A stretch of DNA of 64,000 nt from Cutaneotrichosporon cavernicola (taxonomy: Eukaryota > Basidiomycota > Tremellomycetes > Trichosporonales > Trichosporonaceae): the NCBI RefSeq assembly GCF_030864355.1, contig NC_083397.1, positions 2,356,001 to 2,420,000 of the forward strand, written 5' to 3'. The notes beneath the pieces are model-generated. The model saw nothing but the letters and a program-made list of their open reading frames with translations, was not told the origin of the DNA and did not search any database. The translations under genes were made by a program, and so were the position numbers. Of the stretch, positions 26,082 through 37,554 are shown one piece after another (position 1 is the first letter of the stretch; the number at the start of each line of letters is the position of its first letter).

Positions 26082-27737
26082 ATGTCTCTCCTCCGCCTCC
26101 CCCGCGCCGCTCCGGCCCTTCGCCGGTCCTACGCCACCGCCGCCAACGTTACCGAGGCTGCTGGCGTCAAGGTCCTCGGCATCGACAACGGCCTCCGCCC
26201 CGCGACCACGAGCGTGTCCGTGATCGTCAAGGCCGGCTCGCGCTACGAGCCTGCTCCCGGTGTCGCTCACGTCCTCAAGAACTTTGTGTTCAAGGTGGGT
26301 GCGCCCGGCACGCAAGCGCATGAGCGCAAACAAGGCGAAAGGACGCAGACATGCAACCCCGGGGGTGTAGGATCGGAGCGATATGGAGCCGAGAGTTGAG
26401 GTGCCATATCCTGGACACATCTTGGCGCGCTGCTGCATCACGCGCAGCTTGTCCAAGACCTCCTCACCCCCGGTTACATGCGCATTGTCGTGTACATGCT
26501 TGCGTGAAGCGCCGTTGAGTCTCGCCGATTTCGTCAACCGTCGGACATTGCTGACATCGCAGTCGACTGCCTCGGGTTCGGCGCTCAAGACTGCCCGTGA
26601 GACGGAGCTCTACGGTGGTGTCCTCTCGGCTGGCCTCTCGCGCGAGTACCTCTACATCAACGCCGAGTTCCTCCGCGGCGACGAGTGAGTTATTTGTTGG
26701 ACTGGAGTGCTAACCATTCCCAGGGGCTACTTCCTCCCCCTCCTCGCGTCGGTCCTCTCGTCGACCCAGTTCATCCCCCACGAGTACGCCGAGCTCGTCC
26801 TCCCCACTGTCCAAGGCGAGACTGAGGCCGCTGCCGCCGACCCCGCCCAGATCGCGCTCGACACTGCCGCCAACGTTGCGTTCCGCCGGGGCCTTGGCAA
26901 CTCGATCTTTGCGTCGCCTCACTCGCCCGTGACCCTTGACACCGTCAAGGCGTTCGCTCAGGCTGCGTTCGCCAAGTCGAACATTGCCGTAGTTGGCCAG
27001 GGTATCTCCACCGAGGCCCTTGCCGCTGCCGTCAACTCGGCGTTCGTTGGTGCCGCCGGCTCGTCGTCGGCCTCGCTCCAGACCGCCAAGTCGCAGTACC
27101 ACGGCGGTGAGGCGCGCATCGCCCTCGACACGCACGCCAGCCCCACGGCTCAGCCTACCCTCGTCATTTCGTACGGCCAGGCCGGCACCACCTCGCCTGA
27201 GGTCGCCGTCATTCCCCACCTCCTTGGCGGCCAGTCGGCGCTCAAGTGGTCGCCCGGCTCGACCCCCCTGTCCAAGGCGGCCGAGAAGGTCGCTGGCGCC
27301 ACCGTCCGCTCGTTCGTGACCTCGTACTCTGACGCGTCGCTCCTCAACATTGTCATCCAGGCCCCCACCAACGAGGGTGTTCGTGCCGTTGCCCAGGATG
27401 TCGCTGCCGCCATCAAGGCTGCCTCGTCGGGTGTCAAGGAGGACGACCTCAAGCGTGCGATCGCCAAGGCCAAGTTCGCCGACGCCACCACTCTCGAGCA
27501 CTACGCTTCGCTCGTTGACGCCGCCGCCCCTGCGCTCTTCACCGGCCAGACGGTCCAGTCGCAGAACTTGGCTCTCGACGGCCTGTCCACCTCGGCCGTC
27601 TCGCAGGCTGCCAAGTCGCTCTTTGCTGTTAAGCCAACAGTCGTTGCCGTTGGCTCTAACGTCCTTCCTTACGCGTGAGTCTGACTGGACCAAAGTCGAG
27701 TGCATCACTAACACGCAGCGACGAGCTCGGCCTGTAA
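26082..27737 (+). CDS. QCR2: Ubiquinol-cytochrome c reductase core subunit 2
   Basis: Complex III core protein 2 of the mitochondrial inner membrane, related to the processing peptidases but lacking catalysis. Four exons (26082-26294, 26563-26684, 26724-27674, 27719-27737) sum to 434 residues in frame. The N-terminus is an Arg/Ala/Leu-rich presequence (MSLLRLPRAAPALRRSYA). Family blocks include VSVIVKAGSRYEPAPGVAHVLKNF, ETELYGGVLSAGLSREYLYI and the C-terminal ALFTGQTVQ region. The zinc-binding HxxEH of active peptidases is absent, as expected for this subunit. The last coding exon is only 19 nt and encodes the final residues ADELGL. The first intron is 268 nt, far longer than the rest of the window's introns. 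Confidence 0.93.
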
Positions 27738-28206
27738 TGGAAGAAAGGCGATAGGGTAGATAGAGAGGCCAAAATAGGTTAACAGCCACATCACAACAAC
27801 ATATCCGGTCATGCAGTGCTGGAATGCGGCTGGGAGGCTAGGGAGTAGGTGGGCGATGGAGCTGCAAGTTGCTGCAGGTTGCAAGAACAGAGTTGAATGG
27901 ACTGGCGCAAGCATGGCCAGCATGGCAAGCCAGCAAGGGGATGGGGATTGGGACTTTGCGTGCCTTACTTTCCCAAAGCCGCCGAAGCCAACTACTCAGC
28001 AGTCCAGTGAAGGGTGGTCTCCACCAGGGAAGACTAGTCCACCGTGGGAATATTGAGCCACGTGACCGGGACATCACAACCCATCCAAGCTTCAGGCAAT
28101 GTCCAAGCGAATCAGTAGTTGCTTGCGTTTGTGTCTTGTGGGTTGCCACTCACCACAAAACAATCAAGTCGCAACATCTTATCTACTCTCCTAACACGCG
28201 GCCAAT
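27738..28206. other. Intergenic region between QCR2 and the GRF gene
   Basis: 469 bp between tandem plus-strand genes. It should hold the QCR2 terminator and the promoter of the GRF-domain gene. No further gene is supported. Confidence 0.45.
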
Positions 28207-29183
28207 ATGGCACTCACAAAGACCGCCCCATCTCGCACAGTAACAGGCACCGAGGGCGTCAAGTGCGATGTAAGTGGTCATGTCTTCCTCCATGTCGCCC
28301 AGTCGTGAGAGTTGATAATAGGGCCACAACAAGCCCGCGCGCAAGTTCCAAGCCGGCCCGACATCCAAGAACCCGGGACGGTGGTTTTACACGTGCGCCC
28401 TATCTCGTGACGACCCGCAGCGCTGCAAATTCTTCAAATGGGCCGACGAGGTTTCTATTCCTAACGGCGGCCAGGTGCTTGGTACCTCCCCAGCCCCAGG
28501 CCCGCGCAACGGTCTTGCGCCGACCACCCCGAGCCGCCTGATGAGGCCGACTGGGAGCGCATTACACACGCCATCCAAAGCGCATCCGCATTCGCCGGCG
28601 CCTCCTGTTTCCTCGGCGACGCGGACGCCGACGCATCCGTCGCAGAAGAAGGAGGATGACGATATCGATTGGGAGAGTCTCGATGCGGACGAACTTGAGC
28701 GCGATGCGGTCACGCGGACACCCAAGTCTTCCCAGAGCCAGAGTGAGCGGGGAATGGGTGTCCAGGCGCGATTGGAAGCTGTTTCGCCACTTGTTAAGCG
28801 CAAGTTGTCAGATGAGGGGGAAGATGAGCGGACGCCCAAGCGCGTGAGCCTATCTCAGAAGGAGCTGATATCAGGCAACCGGGGCCAATCCGTTCCTCAC
28901 GACGCCGTCGCGCGAGGTCACGACGCCGTCGTCGTCGCATACGCCTTTTTCGCATATCAGTACGCCTGGATCAGAGGTCGGTGCTGGCGGCGTACAACAT
29001 CCCGCGCTTGGCGGGGTTATGACCTCTCTTGGTGAGGTTGGGGAACACCTTGCGCGGCAGGAGCGCCTCGTTAGAGCCGCGGAGAGCATGAAGCGCTCGA
29101 TGAGGACGACGATCAAGAACCTCCAGGAGCGGGTTAAGTCGCTCGAGGAGCAGCTTCAGGCCGAGCGCGCCAAGAACAAGTAG
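28207..29183 (+). CDS. GRF zinc-finger protein with C-terminal coiled coil
   Basis: Three exons (28207-28269, 28322-28843, 28875-29183) join in frame to 297 residues. The N-terminal GRF-type zinc finger reads C-D-G-H at the first splice site, then NPGRWFYTCALSRDD, QRCKFFKW. GRF fingers bind single-stranded DNA or RNA and are found attached to nucleases, helicases and topoisomerases, but here no enzyme domain follows. The middle is Ser/Pro/Thr-rich with an acidic patch (DDDIDWESLDADELE). The C-terminus is a coiled coil (MKRSMRTTIKNLQERVKSLE). The second intron is only 31 nt (28844-28874) and is inferred because it restores a Ser/Thr/Pro-rich frame leading into the coiled coil. A nuclear nucleic-acid-binding role is likely; the specific function is unknown. 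Confidence 0.82.
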
Positions 29184-29397
29184 ACTGCCAGAGACGAACA
29201 CAAAGGAACGCCACAAATGCCATCGCCAATGAACAACCATAACCACAACCACGTCACCAACCACATGGTCAACTCGCACAACAGGGTCACAAACAAAGCT
29301 TGTATAATCACTGTACCATGCACGAAATGTAATGTACAAATGCCATCATCCCGGCCACGCCCGCGAAGCAGCCCAAAAACCCTCCCCTGCTCTCCCA

Positions 29398-32008
29398 CTA
29401 CGGCCGGATGCCCTTCCACTCGAGCGCCTCGACGAACATGGTGACGTCGCGCATGTTTGACTCTAGTTTGAACTGCTCGTACTCAAGCATTTGCATGCTG
29501 GGCTCGTACCCGGGCGGGGTAAGCTGCTCGAGCAGGTCATCCGGTGGCGAGCTCAGCTCCGAGTCGTCCGAATCGTACCCGTTGGCCTTGTTGGCCCCGT
29601 TGGCCATATTGCGGCTAGACAGTGTCTGCTTGAGTGACGGTCGCCGCGGTGTCGCCTTGGGCGTCTTTTTGCCCTTTTTCTTCGCCTCCTCCTTGACAGC
29701 CTCTTCGGCGGCCAGCTTCATCTCGCCATACTTGGTGCGCCAGCGGTATGTGAGGTAGCGAGTGACCGCAAGCAGATCCACGCTGGTGTTGGCTACCATC
29801 CACCGCTCCACAAGGGTTGGAATGTCGTCGTCCTCACGGCCCCATCCACGGCCCCAGATCAACACACCACGTGCCCAAAAGCTGGGTCGGTACCGCTCGC
29901 GGTCGATCTCGCGTGCTGAAAGAGAATAGTACACGCGCCCATCGAGATCAACGCCCAGCGGCTCGAAGCGCATCGACTTCCGCGCCAGCCCTGCGCGGTA
30001 GTTGATGGCCGACATGCGACTGCGCAAGCAGTGCTCCTCTTCGCGCTCCTTAAGCTTTTGTCAGCCTATAGGTTCGTCAAGCTCCAGCTCACCTTCTCTC
30101 GCGCGGCCTTGGTATCCGCGGCGGTCTTGGCTCGCACGCGCGCCGCGTTGAGCTTCTTCTTTTCCGCATCCCACCGCTTGGCTTCCTCCTTCTGCTCCGT
30201 GCTCATCTTGCGGATCTCATCGCCTGCCGAGTACCCCACGTTAGGGTCCATTTGGAACCGCACAATGTCGAGGTGCATGACGTACTCGACGAGAGCAAGG
30301 AGCATGCGCACAACCTCGTTCGGAGCAGGGAGACGGGACGCACCGCGGCGTGTCGACGGACCAGCCTCCATCGCCCACGCTGGCGCCTCATCGTCCGCGC
30401 CGAGGTCGAGCAGCGCTCTCATCGCTTTCTCGTTACGCTCCCGCGCCGCAGAAGTCGGGTCCGGTGGCATCTTCAGGTCCAGCATGTCCGCGACCTGCTG
30501 GTAGATCGATGCGAAGCGCGCGAGGTCGGCATACCTCATCTCTTCGCGCAGGTCTTCGATCTCAGAGTCCATCTCCGGCTCATACGAGTCGACATAGAAT
30601 TTCCGGACGGTCATACCCCCATTATGCCCGATGAGCCCGAGGAACGCACTCGCGACCTGCCGCACGGTCGTCTCGCCGAGCGGGTGATCAAAGTCGTCGA
30701 ACGCGCCGAGACTGCGGTCTGGCAGCTTGAGCAGCTCGCGAAACCGGCACACAAACTCGCGAAGGTACATGCGCTGCTCGACTTCCTCGCGCCCCATGCG
30801 CGTGTCGATGTTGGCGATGTCAGGCGGGTCAGACTTGGGCCACACGACGCGAGGCGGAGCCGGTTTTTCCTTTGGCACCTCCTTCTTGGCAGCCTTCTTC
30901 GGTACCTCTTTCTCCTTGGTCTTGGCAGTCTTCTTGGCCTCTTTGGTCGCGGTCTTCTTCGTTGCCGCCTTGCTCTTGGCCGTCTCTTTCGTCTTAGCCT
31001 TCTTCGGTGGGGGCTTGGATCCCGGGGCCTTGGGCGCATCGACGTCGCTCAAGTGGCCGTTAGTCATGTCGAACATGTCCGCGCGGGATTTAGTGGTGGG
31101 TTCCGGCCCGTCCGCATTGATCTGTGCGACGAGCTCGAGTGGGGTGATGTCTTGCTCGGCCGCCAGTTTGACGACATCGCCGAGGGGTTGGAGGCCTTTC
31201 TTGATACGGCCTGATGTAAGCTATTGAAGACTGACTTTGGAACGGGTTCACATCGCGAACAGAGGATGCCTGTCGCATCCAGCTGTCCCTTCCCTTTGGA
31301 CACTCACAGGTCGAGTTCTGGCACTCGTCGAGACAGCACGGGCACGCCCACACGTAATCCTTGGACGCGTCGTGCTTGGCCGCTTCGGCGGCGTCGACGT
31401 TATGTCCCCGTTCCCTGATCTCGTCGGGATCGACCTCGTACCGCTTGCGCAAGTCGCGCTCGCACCACGCGAGGTTGCACGCGCGCGCAGGTGTGCTCTT
31501 TGTATACTTTCGCAGTTTGGTGCAGCGGAGCACTTTGTCCGGTTCGATCTTGGTGCGGCATCTGGTGTGAGCGCGGTGCACGACGCGTCTGTGAGCAGGC
31601 CAACGTAGCGTACGCGAGACAGAAATCTGGCCTGCCGTCTGGATCTCGGGCTAAAATCGCTGCCTGATACACGCCCTCCAATCTGACCGCTCGATTGACT
31701 CACTGGTGGCAGTACGTGCCCTTCTCCTTCTCGGGCTTCTCCTTGTCTTCGGCCTTGGTCTGCGCCTGCTTGCCCTTGCCCTTCTTGGGTGCAGGAGCAT
31801 TCGTGTCGTTCTTGGCCTTCTTCTTGGCGCCACCTGACGCAGGTGCCTTGCGCTTCTTGCTGATGCTGCTCGAGTCGGGGACTGGGCTAAGTGGTGATCC
31901 GGGGGACGGCGACGGCGAGGTCGGGGCCGTCGTTCCCGCAGTCAGCGCCGGCACCGACGCGTTCGAGGTCATGGGTGATGGCTGTGAGGAGACGGGCGAT
32001 TTGGCCAT
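29398..32008 (-). CDS. CDCA7-like zf-4CXXC_R1 protein with DDT-like region
   Basis: The start at 32006-32008 opens a Ser/Pro- then Lys-rich tail. A cysteine-rich domain follows, assembled over introns near 31564-31693 and 31207-31310: YCHQCRTKIEPDKVLRC, then ACNLAWCERDL, then WACPCCLDECQNSTCR. This spacing matches the zf-4CXXC_R1 domain of CDCA7 and MAO-A repressor R1; in animals CDCA7 recruits the HELLS remodeller to hemimethylated DNA. A Lys/Ala-rich linker precedes a DDT-like helical region (YLREFVCRFRELLKLP, ETTVRQVASAFLGLIGHNGG). The C-terminal third has a WHIM-like conserved block (FEPLGVDLDGRVYYSLSARE) and ends EALEWKGIRP. It is convergent with the GRF gene. A chromatin role is inferred from the domains. 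Confidence 0.8.
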
Positions 32009-32279
32009 ATGTGAAGAAATGAAAGGGAAAGAACGAGGTTGGGTGAGAGTGGACGGTGGAGCGACGCGCGCGTCGGCAATTTATATTGTTGTTGACGGCC
32101 AATACGCGTGACCTTCCCCAATCACCGCCTCCACCCCCGCATCCACGATTCTCCACAAAGGCAGAGTGCCCAACAAAGATCCGCGTTTCGTGTCCACTCA
32201 TCCTGACAATGCAAACGTCATTATCGCAATATCGACCAAAGTAATACTACAACTGTCAATGACAGGGCTATGTACACTT

Positions 32280-34657
32280 CTAGCCACGCCGCAGCCATTC
32301 CAGAACACTCCCCTTGCCCGCGCTCGAGCTCCCAGCCTTTGAAGTCGTGTTCGAAGCCTTGCGCTTCTTTCCGGGACGCGAGTCACTGGCCGCTGGGCGT
32401 TTCGCTGATGATGGTGCCGTGTCAGCCATCTCGGCGAACGCGTCCTGGTTCAGACACATGTCGATGTGTTCGTTCAGGTCAGCGTTCGAAGTCTCTGGGC
32501 CGAGATGGCGATTGCAGATGGGACACACAGGCCCAGCGTCCGGGTTGGGGTCGAGCGCTACAGGGCTCCGGCCGCCTGTCAGACTGGGCTCGTCGTCCTC
32601 ATCGTCCTCTGTTATGTTGGGTACGACGTGCGATGCGCTGGCCTCCGGAGTCTCTGGCTTGAGGAACTGTGGTAAGCCGAGAGGCCAAACCCGTAGCCCA
32701 CGCTTCGTATCCCAGTGTCCGGCAAAGTCAGGTCCTTCAGGCTACTCATTCGGATACCTAGCAGGCGGATACGCAATGGGAATTCCTTGCGGATGAGGTC
32801 GACCGCGATCGGGAGGATGTCCTCCTTGGTCGCAATGTACTTCTTGACCGACAGAGCGCGCGACTTGCCTGCCGTCAGCCGATTCGCACAAACAATGCAA
32901 CTCACTCTCGTAGGTGTGTAGTTTGAACTTGACAGTCACCGTCTTGCCCGAGTACTTTAGAGCGGCCAAGTCGTTCTCGAGCTCCTCAGCGATGCCTTCG
33001 AGCTCGCGCAGGATGTCGTCATTGGCGGTCTTGTCGCGAAATGTTCTACGGTCAACTTTCAGGACAGGTGCTTCCCTCACCGCTCAACACCGACGCTCTT
33101 CCGCTCGCCCCGCTTGGGCGCTTCAACTGTATTGTCCGCAATGCCGAGGTACGCCTTGCAGAGCCCGTGGAAGCCGAACCAGTGATTCATGGCCATCAGT
33201 TCCCCACGGCGCTTGTAGATGTCTCCACACCTCTCGACACCAAGGCCCTCGAGGCACCGCTCCGTGACGCGTCCGAAACCCGGGATCTTCCTGTCGTTAA
33301 CGCCAGAGTGTGTGCAGAAGCTAACCGAACTGGCAGATCACGCATGAAGCGTGCGATGGCGGCGCGGTCGAACTCGATCTCGAATTGGCCGTTGGGTTTG
33401 TTCTCGTCGGAGCAAATCTGCGTAAGTGGATTGCTGCGTCGTTGAGCTTGCCTTGGCCAGCATGCGGTTCGGGGCGATGCCTGCCGAGATTGTCATGCTC
33501 GTGTGTTCCTCCACATGCGCACGGAGCTTGGTCACCACGTCGGCGGCGGTCATGTCGTGCGTCTTCATGTACGAGGTGATATTGAGGTACCCCTCGTCGA
33601 GACCAGCCATCATTAGGTTCTCATCGTACTGCACGAGTACCTCGCGCACCTTGTTGGATGTAGCAGTGTACAAGTCAAAGTGGAGGTTGGTACTACGGTC
33701 AGCCGGCGACTGGGACTTTTGTCGACTCACAGGATGATGTGCGGGCAGAGCTTCTGGGCGATGAAACCAGCCATGCCGCTGCGGCAACCGAACTTGCGCG
33801 CCTCGTACTACTGTGAGCGAATTCGCCACCCCTTTCACTCACAGACGCGGTCGTGAGCACACCCTTGCCCACTCCGAACGCCTTGCCCTTGAGCGATGGG
33901 TCTCGCTGTTCCTCGACCGATGCGTAGAAAGCGTCCAGGTCGACGTGCACGATGGTCTGGCTCAAGTCACATGTGGCCTCGACCTCCAGCAACTGCTGTC
34001 AGCTCAAATCCATCCCCAAGCTCACAATCCGGTCAGCATCCGCCTCCAACCTCTCCATTGGGGACTCGCGCACCAGTTCGTCGCGCTTCGCCTTGAACCA
34101 TTCGATTTTCTCAGTGAGCTCCTGATCCTTCCTTACTTGATTGAGGTAGAACCTAGGATTAGCAAAACCTGCCGGGGAAACACAATGCGCCGCATCACTT
34201 TATGAAGCACGGGCCGCAAGTCGTTACGAGGGAGTGGCCATTGGCCAACATGGCCGGTTGGGTGACACGAAACAACAACACTGAACATGCGAGTGTATGA
34301 CGTCGTCGAGCGCAGGGAGGGCATCATTTCTATTCTGCCGCCCTGTTCTCAACAGTCCTCCCCTACGGTTGGAAACTCACTTGGAGCCCTTGGAGGCCTC
34401 GGCGATGATCCGGTTGACCTCTGCCGTTAACTTCTAACCCGATTGTGGCTTCGCTGACCTGTCTGGTCGCACGCCAGTCCTGCTGGTCAGTGATGCAAGA
34501 GCAGGGGCTCACCAGCCTTCTGGACACTGGCGCCAGCAAGAGTGCGTTCAAAGCTGCGTTGGCGTTCCTCTGCCACTTGCGCAGCATCTAGAGCTGTGCC
34601 ATCGTCCTCTGCCGTCTCTTCCGGAAACTCCTCCGCCATGACGGCTGGTGGCTCCAT
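32280..34657 (-). CDS. POLK: DNA polymerase kappa (DinB-type translesion polymerase)
   Basis: Y-family polymerase that copies past damaged bases in the nucleus. The start at 34655-34657 gives MEPPAVMAEEFPEE, and splices lead to EVNRIIAEASKGSK, the kappa-specific N-clasp. The palm motifs are TIVHVDLDAFYASVEEQRDP (near 33930) and MMAGLDEGYLNITSYM (near 33590). The second normally reads SxDEAYLD, so Ala is replaced by Gly here while the acidic residues are kept. Helix-hairpin-helix sequence (IPGFGRVTERCLEGLGV) and the little-finger domain follow. At the C-terminus VCPICNRHLG and HIDMCLN form a Rad18-type UBZ4 ubiquitin-binding zinc finger. About nine introns are inferred. The protein should therefore be recruited to ubiquitinated PCNA. 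Family assignment is firm. Confidence 0.92.
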
Positions 34658-34708
34658 GGTCGGAGGAGTGTGCGTGAGGCTGAGTGATTATTGATTTGTT
34701 ACCAAATG

Positions 34709-34787
34709 GTGAACACAGTCAACCTTCAGGTACGTCCAGCCAGGCACAAGTGAGCACAGTCAACCTTCAGGTACGTCCGCCAGGCAT
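34709..34787. repeat. Tandem direct duplication of about 40 bp
   Basis: Two near-identical copies (34709-34748 and 34750-34787) share the core CACAGTCAACCTTCAGGTAC and differ by a few bases. They lie just upstream of the Pol kappa start codon, possibly in its promoter. Confidence 0.75.
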
Positions 34788-35798
34788 AATAAGCTGGTGC
34801 GGACATTGGCAACTCTCCATATGAACCACAGCGTGGTATTGGCCCCGCTTACTGGAGTAACCTCAGGACATCCACCCGGTGCAGGATCAACATTGCCCAC
34901 TCGCTAAAGGTGCCCTCTGTGCTCGAGATTGCTGCGCAGAGGGCGTATAGTGCAGCACACATCGACTTCGGGCGAGAGGCACCAAGTGCCGTCGGCAGGG
35001 CGACCGCGTGCACGCGTAACCGCCCGTCCCCGGGGCAGGGGCCGGAGACCCGACGACGTGAATGGGAAGGGCAGATGCGCAGAGCACCCGCACCTGCCCC
35101 CCTCCCCCCGTCTCACGGACAGACATTGGAGCATGGACTGCTGGGAGTCGTGATTGACGCTGACCTATCACTCTTGGCAGGAACAGTGAGTGTCCGGGTC
35201 CTGGCTGACAAGAGATACCTAGCACTAACCGGCGTTAGTGACATGGGTGATCTCGCTCAGACTTCGGTGTTGGACTAGGGCTGTCTCTGTCGGCCATCGG
35301 AACAACTTGATATACCCGAGTTGCAGTGACACGATCGCGCTTGATCGACGCGCAACGGGCAACCACTGGCAGTGACAGCGATGAAGCGACCAGGCGTCCT
35401 TCGTTACGCATTGCATTGCTTGCTGAGGCACTGTTATCTCGTTCAGAAGCATGTTATTCTCGGCCCTGCAGGACCCAAGTTGGAGAAGAGCAGAAGATGG
35501 GAGGAGGGGAAAGAAAGGGCCCGCATGATAGGCAAAGGCACGGGCATGGAGGTTGAGATGTTGAGAGGTATGAGAGAGAAAGTAACTAAGGGGAGCATGT
35601 GAAGGAGCATCTGGGATATGGGGGAGAATGAGGAAGCTGCGAAGAATGAGAGAAGCGACAAGTCTGACATGAAGATCATCTTGGTGCCCCTTGATCAGCC
35701 TAACCAACCTGACTGCGCCCCACTCTGTTGCTTCTCTCACTCAGTCTCTCATGTCTCTCACTCCATCTCTACCTTTCTCCCATTGAGAATTGACAAAC

Positions 35799-35838
35799 GC
35801 CCCACGCCCCACGCCCCACGCCCCACGCCCCACGCCCC
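35799..35838. repeat. CGCCCCA minisatellite
   Basis: Five to six perfect copies of the 7-base unit CGCCCCA in tandem. No coding frame with a domain overlaps it. Confidence 0.8.
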
Positions 35839-35955
35839 AAGACGCTCTCACTTTGCGCCCCACTACACAAGTCGTGTACCCCATGATACCCACAATACCC
35901 ACAATACACATGGTACAATCAACGCCCTTAGGCCGCTAGGCCCCTAGACCCCGAG

Positions 35956-35990
35956 GCGCCCGACGCCCAACGCCCGACGCCCGACGCCCC
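35956..35990. repeat. GACGCCC minisatellite
   Basis: About five copies of a 7-base unit (GACGCCC with one AACGCCC variant), 120 bp downstream of the related CGCCCCA tract. The two tracts share length and composition and may have a common origin. Confidence 0.75.
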
Positions 35991-36039
35991 CTGGGCGCAA
36001 GATAGGATGCTTCTCAACTTCCATCTGCACCCTCTCTTC

Positions 36040-36064
36040 CGTTCGTCCGTTCGTCCGTTCGTCC
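36040..36064. repeat. CGTTCGTC tandem repeat
   Basis: Three perfect copies of the 8-base unit CGTTCGTC in intergenic DNA. Confidence 0.75.
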
Positions 36065-37554
36065 TTACTCACAGCTCACAGGCCTCTGCTCCTCTGCGAC
36101 TACAAGCCCATGGTCATGCAGGGAAGTTGACTCGGTCACCCCCATTAGAGAGGCCTGTGACCTATTGACTGCTCGAGCCTCGTTGGGTGGTCAATTTCCT
36201 CTCCCTCTCCTTGTCAGCCAACAACTAGCTATACAATGTTAGGTGCTCCACTATGCGTCTACGTCACTCGCGTTCACTTTGGATCTTGATTGTCGCATGT
36301 GGCATTGGCTCGTATCCAATCTCATTAATCATTTCCCCTTTGTCTCCTTTTTCCTATTCCCCTCGCACCAAACTGCAACCCTCCTTCCTACGATTCCTAC
36401 CTTCCTTGGTATCATCCCTGTCCAAGGACACGCGGACGCAACCCCCCGGTCTTTCTTCTTTCTTCATTCCGGGCAAGGGTTAAGGAGGGAAACGGCCTGG
36501 TGGTGGTATCCCATCCTCAGAGGCCTCGAGGCCAGACACTTGCCGAATTGCATCACGGCAGATCTTGCCTCCAGCACCGCGAGTCCTCTCATGCCTCGCA
36601 GCCTCGGAGAAGAGACTCGACACGAGTCTACTATCCCAGCTGTCCAGCAGAGTCACTGACTTGCCGCTCAAGTTAAATCCTCGTCACCAGCGATGGACCC
36701 CTTGCTTCCGCTTCGTCGTTCAAAACCCAGACCTTGATTCACCACAAGAACGGCTTCGTCGCCCCAGTGCCCGCCTACGCCCCCGCCCTATCTATTTCGC
36801 CCATTGCCTGCTGCGTCTCAAACGCCCAACCCAGCCAAAATCAAGCTTCCGCCACCTCTTGCACGAGCACGTGCCCGTGCCCGTGCCCGCTTGCACTGCC
36901 GGCGGCCCGGGGAGCCAACGCCGCCGCCACCTCGCAAACAGGTCCTCCGGCAGCGGCGCTCACGACCCAGCCTAAGCGTGCACCTGAGGACACGTTTCTT
37001 GTCGCCCACGGGCCGTTCCCCAAGCCCTCAAGCCACCGACGCGATGTAGTGAGTACTTCTCCTCCATCCTACCGCTTCCCAGAGCCCACGCTCTCGGCGC
37101 CCGCGCTTCGGAAGCCCTGGGACCCGGGACCGGCCAACGCCCGTCCCCCTCAGCGCGACGGTGGCTTGTTATGTTCCACTCGCCGCCCTAGGGTAGCTCC
37201 TTCTCCACCAACCCTTGGATGAAGAACTGCACTTGTGCGCAACTTTTGACCTCCACCATGCACGCCCCGTGGCGCGCTTTGGTTCCCTCCCACATCGTCC
37301 ACCCGCGCAGGTCCAAGTTGGGAATGACATCCGTTCTCCGTACCATTCGATATTGCCGCGCCCCCATCCCCCGGGGCAGAGCATATATGCTACATGCGCG
37401 AAAAGGGCGGTCTCCTCACCCACGCCCACAGCTGCACTCCACACTCAACCCTTGGTCATTGTCGTCCTACGCTGTCTTCCCCATTACAGCCTCGCACCTA
37501 AGCTCACACAACTATAGCGGCTACCACCCATACCGGCAGAGCCGGGCGCACGAC

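Larger units (their letters stand above)
34658..37554. other. Gene-poor stretch with minisatellites
   Basis: 2.9 kb without a confidently supported gene. It carries a direct duplication near 34709-34787 and three minisatellites (35799-35838, 35956-35990, 36040-36064). Overlapping open frames at 36565-37222 are Pro/Ala/Arg-rich in all frames, as expected from composition, and none links convincingly to the next gene. The frame of the orphan gene that follows is open back to 37219, so its true start may lie in the last part of this stretch. Confidence 0.5.

Noticed and set aside
26710..27789. 359-residue open frame antisense to QCR2
   Set aside because: Arg/Gly-rich product with no recognisable fold, explained by biased codons of QCR2.
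36565..37222. Overlapping 136- and 162-residue open frames upstream of the orphan gene
   Set aside because: All three frames are open and Pro/Ala/Arg-rich because of local base composition. No splice site joins them to the orphan gene in the correct phase with confidence.
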